Of a stretch of 37,751 bases of DNA, positions 34,803-37,751 are shown in pieces (the first letter of the stretch is position 1; each line of letters begins with the position of its first letter). The notes under the pieces are model-generated. The model was given only the letters and a program-made list of their open reading frames with translations, did no database searches and was not told the origin of the DNA. The stretch lies in assembly GCA_030592575.1 (NCBI GenBank), contig JAUVIV010000015.1, forward strand, positions 1 to 37,751, written 5' to 3'. The translations under genes were made by a program, and so were the position numbers. The DNA is from a bacterium. Lineage in GTDB: Bacteria > Hydrothermota > UBA3073 > JACQXS01.

Positions 34803-36704
34803 ATGAACTTTGATTGTATAGTAATAGGAGGAGGACATGCCGGATATGAGGCAGCACTCGCAAGCTCAAGAATGGGGCTCAATACCCTCTTCTTAACTTT
34901 AAACCTTGATACAATTGCTCAACTATCTTGCAATCCATCAATGGGTGGACTTGGTAAATCGCAACTAATTTTTGAAGTTGACAGACTTGGAGGAGAAATT
35001 GGATATGCAACAGACCAAACAGGTATAGGATTTAAAATGCTTAATACAAAAAAAGGACCTGCAGTATGGTCACTTCGGACTCAAATAGATAGAAAGAGAT
35101 ACAGAGAAAATATACGAAAAACCGTTATGAACCAAAAAAACCTGAGCGTGAAACAAGAAGAAGTTACAGAAATTATTCTGGAAGATGAGAACGGAAGTTC
35201 CTTTACGAAAACACAAAAGAGAGCAGGTGTGAATAAAAAGAAGGCAATTGGAGTTAGGACTCGCACTCGTATGGACTATTTTGCTAAAACAATAATAGTT
35301 ACAACCGGCACTTTTCTTAATGGGCTCATTCATATTGGGTTACATCATCATTCGGCAGGTAGAATGGGCGAACTTCCTTCTGAAAAGCTTTCAAATTCTT
35401 TACAGAATATTGGCTTTGAGCTTGGAAGACTTAAGACAGGAACTTCTCCGAGAGTGGATGGTAAGACAATTGATTTTTCACAAACTACTACACAATTACC
35501 AGATTCAAATCCTGCTAATTTTTCACATCTGAGCAAAAACTTTAATCCTCCGAAAATTGCTTGTTATATTACGCATACAAATCAGAAAACACAGGAATTA
35601 ATTTTAAGTAATCTGGACAGGTCTCCTCTTTATCAAGGCATAATAAGCGGAATAGGTCCACGATATTGCCCTTCAATTGAAGATAAGTGCGTAAAATTCA
35701 AGGAAAAAGAGAGCCATCAAGTATTTATAGAACCCGATGGACTTGACACGGACGAATATTATTTGAATGGGCTTGCTACCTCTCTACCGGCAGATATTCA
35801 AATTAAAATATTACATACTATTCCCGGACTTAAAGAAGTTGAAATCATAAGACTCGGTTACGGCATTGAATATGATTTTGTTTTTCCTTATCAAGTTTAT
35901 CCTACTCTTGAGACGAAACGAGTTGAAAATCTCTTTTTCGCAGGGCAGATACTCGGGACTTCCGGGTATGAGGAAGCATCGGCACAAGGTATGATTGCCG
36001 GAATAAATGCAGGATTGAAAGTTAAAAAACACGCTCCATTTATTCTAAAACGAGATGAATCTTACATTGGAGTTTTAATTGACGACCTTGTAACTCAAGA
36101 TATTCTTGAACCTTATCGTATGTTTACTTCTCGTGTAGAGCGTCGTTTGATATTGCGACAGGATAACGCAAGTGAGCGACTTATGAAATATGGTGTGAAG
36201 TTCGGATTAGTAGATAAAACATATTGTGAAAAAATGGAAGAAATTAAAGATAAAGTCAAATTAAAGCTAAAAAAATTCAAGAGTCAGCGAGTAGCTCCGG
36301 AGATTATAAATCCAATTTTAAGAAAACATAAATCAGCTCCTGTTACTCAATCCATTACGATTTTCCAGATTTTAAAGCGTCCGGAAATGAAATGGAAAAT
36401 GATTGAATCAATAATTGAGCCTCTTGAAACAGAGGTTAGTAGCAAAATTGAACTGCATGCAAAATACGATGGGTATATAAAAAGAGAACACGAATTGGTT
36501 AAAAAAGTTAAATCATTTGAAAATTATAAAATTCCTCAAGAGTTTGATTACTTAAAAGTAAGCGGACTTTCTTCTGAGGCTTATGAGAAACTTTCAAAAA
36601 TTCGTCCTATTACAATTGGACAGGCAAATCGTATCTCCGGAGTCCGTTCAGCTGATATTACTCGTCTTCTTGTAGCATTGAAATCAAAAGCTTTAATTAA
36701 TTGA
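34803..36704 (+). CDS. mnmG: tRNA uridine-5-carboxymethylaminomethyl(34) synthesis enzyme MnmG
   Basis: VIGGGHAGYEAALASSRMG; SCNPSMGGLGKSQLIFEVDRLGGEIG; TGTFLNGLIHIG; GTSGYEEASAQGMIAGINA. Confidence 0.95.
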   Translation: MNFDCIVIGGGHAGYEAALASSRMGLNTLFLTLNLDTIAQLSCNPSMGGLGKSQLIFEVDRLGGEIGYATDQTGIGFKMLNTKKGPAVWSLRTQIDRKRYRENIRKTVMNQKNLSVKQEEVTEIILEDENGSSFTKTQKRAGVNKKKAIGVRTRTRMDYFAKTIIVTTGTFLNGLIHIGLHHHSAGRMGELPSEKLSNSLQNIGFELGRLKTGTSPRVDGKTIDFSQTTTQLPDSNPANFSHLSKNFNPPKIACYITHTNQKTQELILSNLDRSPLYQGIISGIGPRYCPSIEDKCVKFKEKESHQVFIEPDGLDTDEYYLNGLATSLPADIQIKILHTIPGLKEVEIIRLGYGIEYDFVFPYQVYPTLETKRVENLFFAGQILGTSGYEEASAQGMIAGINAGLKVKKHAPFILKRDESYIGVLIDDLVTQDILEPYRMFTSRVERRLILRQDNASERLMKYGVKFGLVDKTYCEKMEEIKDKVKLKLKKFKSQRVAPEIINPILRKHKSAPVTQSITIFQILKRPEMKWKMIESIIEPLETEVSSKIELHAKYDGYIKREHELVKKVKSFENYKIPQEFDYLKVSGLSSEAYEKLSKIRPITIGQANRISGVRSADITRLLVALKSKALIN

Positions 36705-36767
36705 ATAGAATACAAAAGCCTATCTTTACCTCAAAATAAAAATCTGCAAAATTACTAAATTTATATC

Positions 36768-36794
36768 TTGACTTCTTAATATATAGGATATATT
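36768..36794 (+). promoter_or_regulatory. sigma70-like promoter TTGACT-15-TATATT
   Basis: Immediately upstream of the thi4 ATG at 36804. Confidence 0.4.
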
Positions 36795-36803
36795 TTCTGG
36801 TCT

Positions 36804-37577
36804 ATGAAACTTGATGATATAATAATTTCAGAAGCAATAATAAAATCATATACAAAAAAATTACTTGATTGTCTTGATTTAGATGTAGCTATTGTAGGAG
36901 CAGGTCCATCAGGACTTACCGCTGCTTATTTCCTTGCCAAGAACAACAAAAAAGTAGGACTGTTTGAGCGTCATCTATCTGTTGGAGGTGGAATGTGGGG
37001 TGGCGGAATGATGTTCAACGAAATCGTTATTCAAGAGGAAGGCAAGGAACTTCTTGAAGAATTTGATGTCCGCACTAAAGAGTTCCAACCCGGATATTAC
37101 ACGGCAGATTCAATTGAGTGCGTAACAAGTATTACAAAAAGTGCCATACAAGCAGGAGCTACAATATTTAATTTAATAAGCGTTGAAGATGTTATGCTGA
37201 AAGATGAAAGAGTTAGTGGACTTGTTTTGAACTGGAGTGCAGTAGAGCTCGCAAAACTTCATATAGATCCATTAACAATAAGAGCAAAATTTGTAGTTGA
37301 AGCAACCGGACATCCGACAGAAGTCATTAGGATTTTAGCAAAAAAAGCAGGGGTAAAACTCAGGACACCTTCAGGAGCTGTAGAAGGCGAGCGTCCAATG
37401 TGGGCTGAAAAAGGCGAGAAGTTAATTATTGAGAATACCTGCGAAATATTTCCGGGAATATGGGTAGCTGGAATGGCAGCAAATGCTGCTTTTGGAAGTC
37501 CGAGAATGGGACCTATATTTGGCGGAATGCTCCTTTCTGGCAAAATCTGTGCTCAAAAAATTCTTGCTGCTCTATAA
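36804..37577 (+). CDS. thi4: Thi4 family thiazole synthase, likely sulfide-dependent (His type)
   Basis: VAIVGAGPSGLTAAYFLAKNNKKVGLFE; GGGMWGGGMMFNEIVI; LNWSAVELAKLHIDPLTI; MAANAAFGSPRMGPIFGGMLLSG. Confidence 0.93.
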   Translation: MKLDDIIISEAIIKSYTKKLLDCLDLDVAIVGAGPSGLTAAYFLAKNNKKVGLFERHLSVGGGMWGGGMMFNEIVIQEEGKELLEEFDVRTKEFQPGYYTADSIECVTSITKSAIQAGATIFNLISVEDVMLKDERVSGLVLNWSAVELAKLHIDPLTIRAKFVVEATGHPTEVIRILAKKAGVKLRTPSGAVEGERPMWAEKGEKLIIENTCEIFPGIWVAGMAANAAFGSPRMGPIFGGMLLSGKICAQKILAAL

Positions 37578-37691
37578 CTCTCTAAAAATCTGTTTCTATA
37601 TCCACAAATTTTGTGAATTGTACTCACAAGTTCAATGACAAAGTGCAACGCTCTGATATAATGACAAGAGAAGAAAGGAGGTCAGAGCAAA

Positions 37692-37751
37692 ATGCACAGG
37701 AAATACAAACATTTAACAAAAGAGGAGCAAGATATACTTGCTGTCCTAAAA
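37692..37751 (+). CDS. IS30 family transposase, N-terminal fragment (runs off the right edge)
   Basis: MHRKYKHLTKEEQDILAVLK resembles the IS30 N-terminus; AAAGGAGG ribosome binding site upstream. Confidence 0.6.
   Translation, partial: MHRKYKHLTKEEQDILAVLK

Noticed and set aside
35163-35300. Insertion in MnmG (GSSFTKTQKRAGVNKKKAIGVRTRTRMD) as a novel domain
   Set aside because: Short and Lys/Thr-rich, in a region that is variable in the family; more likely loop length variation.
37611-37629. Rex operator (TTGTGA...TCACAA)
   Set aside because: Spacing is 7 rather than 6 and it lies at the probable end of an IS30-like element.
1-37751. CRISPR array, tRNA or rRNA genes
   Set aside because: No regularly spaced direct repeats of CRISPR type and no tRNA/rRNA-like sequence was recognised by eye; a tRNAscan/Infernal run would be needed to exclude small RNAs fully.

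Overview
The window is AT-rich, gene-dense bacterial chromosome. Secreted proteins with T9SS/FlgD-like C-terminal sorting domains and a PorV/PorQ-like protein suggest an uncultured FCB/WOR-3-like anaerobe; this taxonomic guess is inference only. Recognisable content, left to right: a left-edge DUF4390-like CDS missing from the ORF track, nitrilase-family hydrolase, O-antigen flippase and glycosyltransferase, two secreted sorting-domain proteins, Fe-ADH, a Y1 (IS200/RAYT-like) transposase with hairpin ends, UbiG-like methyltransferase, a degenerate agmatine/peptidylarginine deiminase-like protein, HU, ROK kinase, Kbl, TadA, LepB, plugless outer-membrane barrel, ExbB/ExbD, PorV-like protein, TruB, RibF, histidine kinase with sigma-54 response regulator, GdhA, an IS630-derived HTH protein, a NuoE/NuoF/NuoG-N-like module followed by an FMN glutamate-synthase-like subunit, MnmG, Thi4, and the start of an IS30-like transposase at the right edge. 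The strongest candidate for an undescribed system is the cluster at about 29.9-34.7 kb. It pairs a HydABC/NuoEFG-like NADH/FeS module, with no hydrogenase domain, with a glutamate-synthase-like FMN protein that lacks the canonical 3Fe-4S cysteines and carries a new N-terminal CxxCxxxCxxxC motif. Other notable signals are a transposase flanked by mirror-image triple hairpins, GTAG-headed palindromic repeats (one translated in frame inside a CDS), a two-component system bracketed by direct repeats, and two consecutive gene leaders sharing a conserved-loop, covarying-stem hairpin. No tool or database was run; all homology calls are from reading the sequences.
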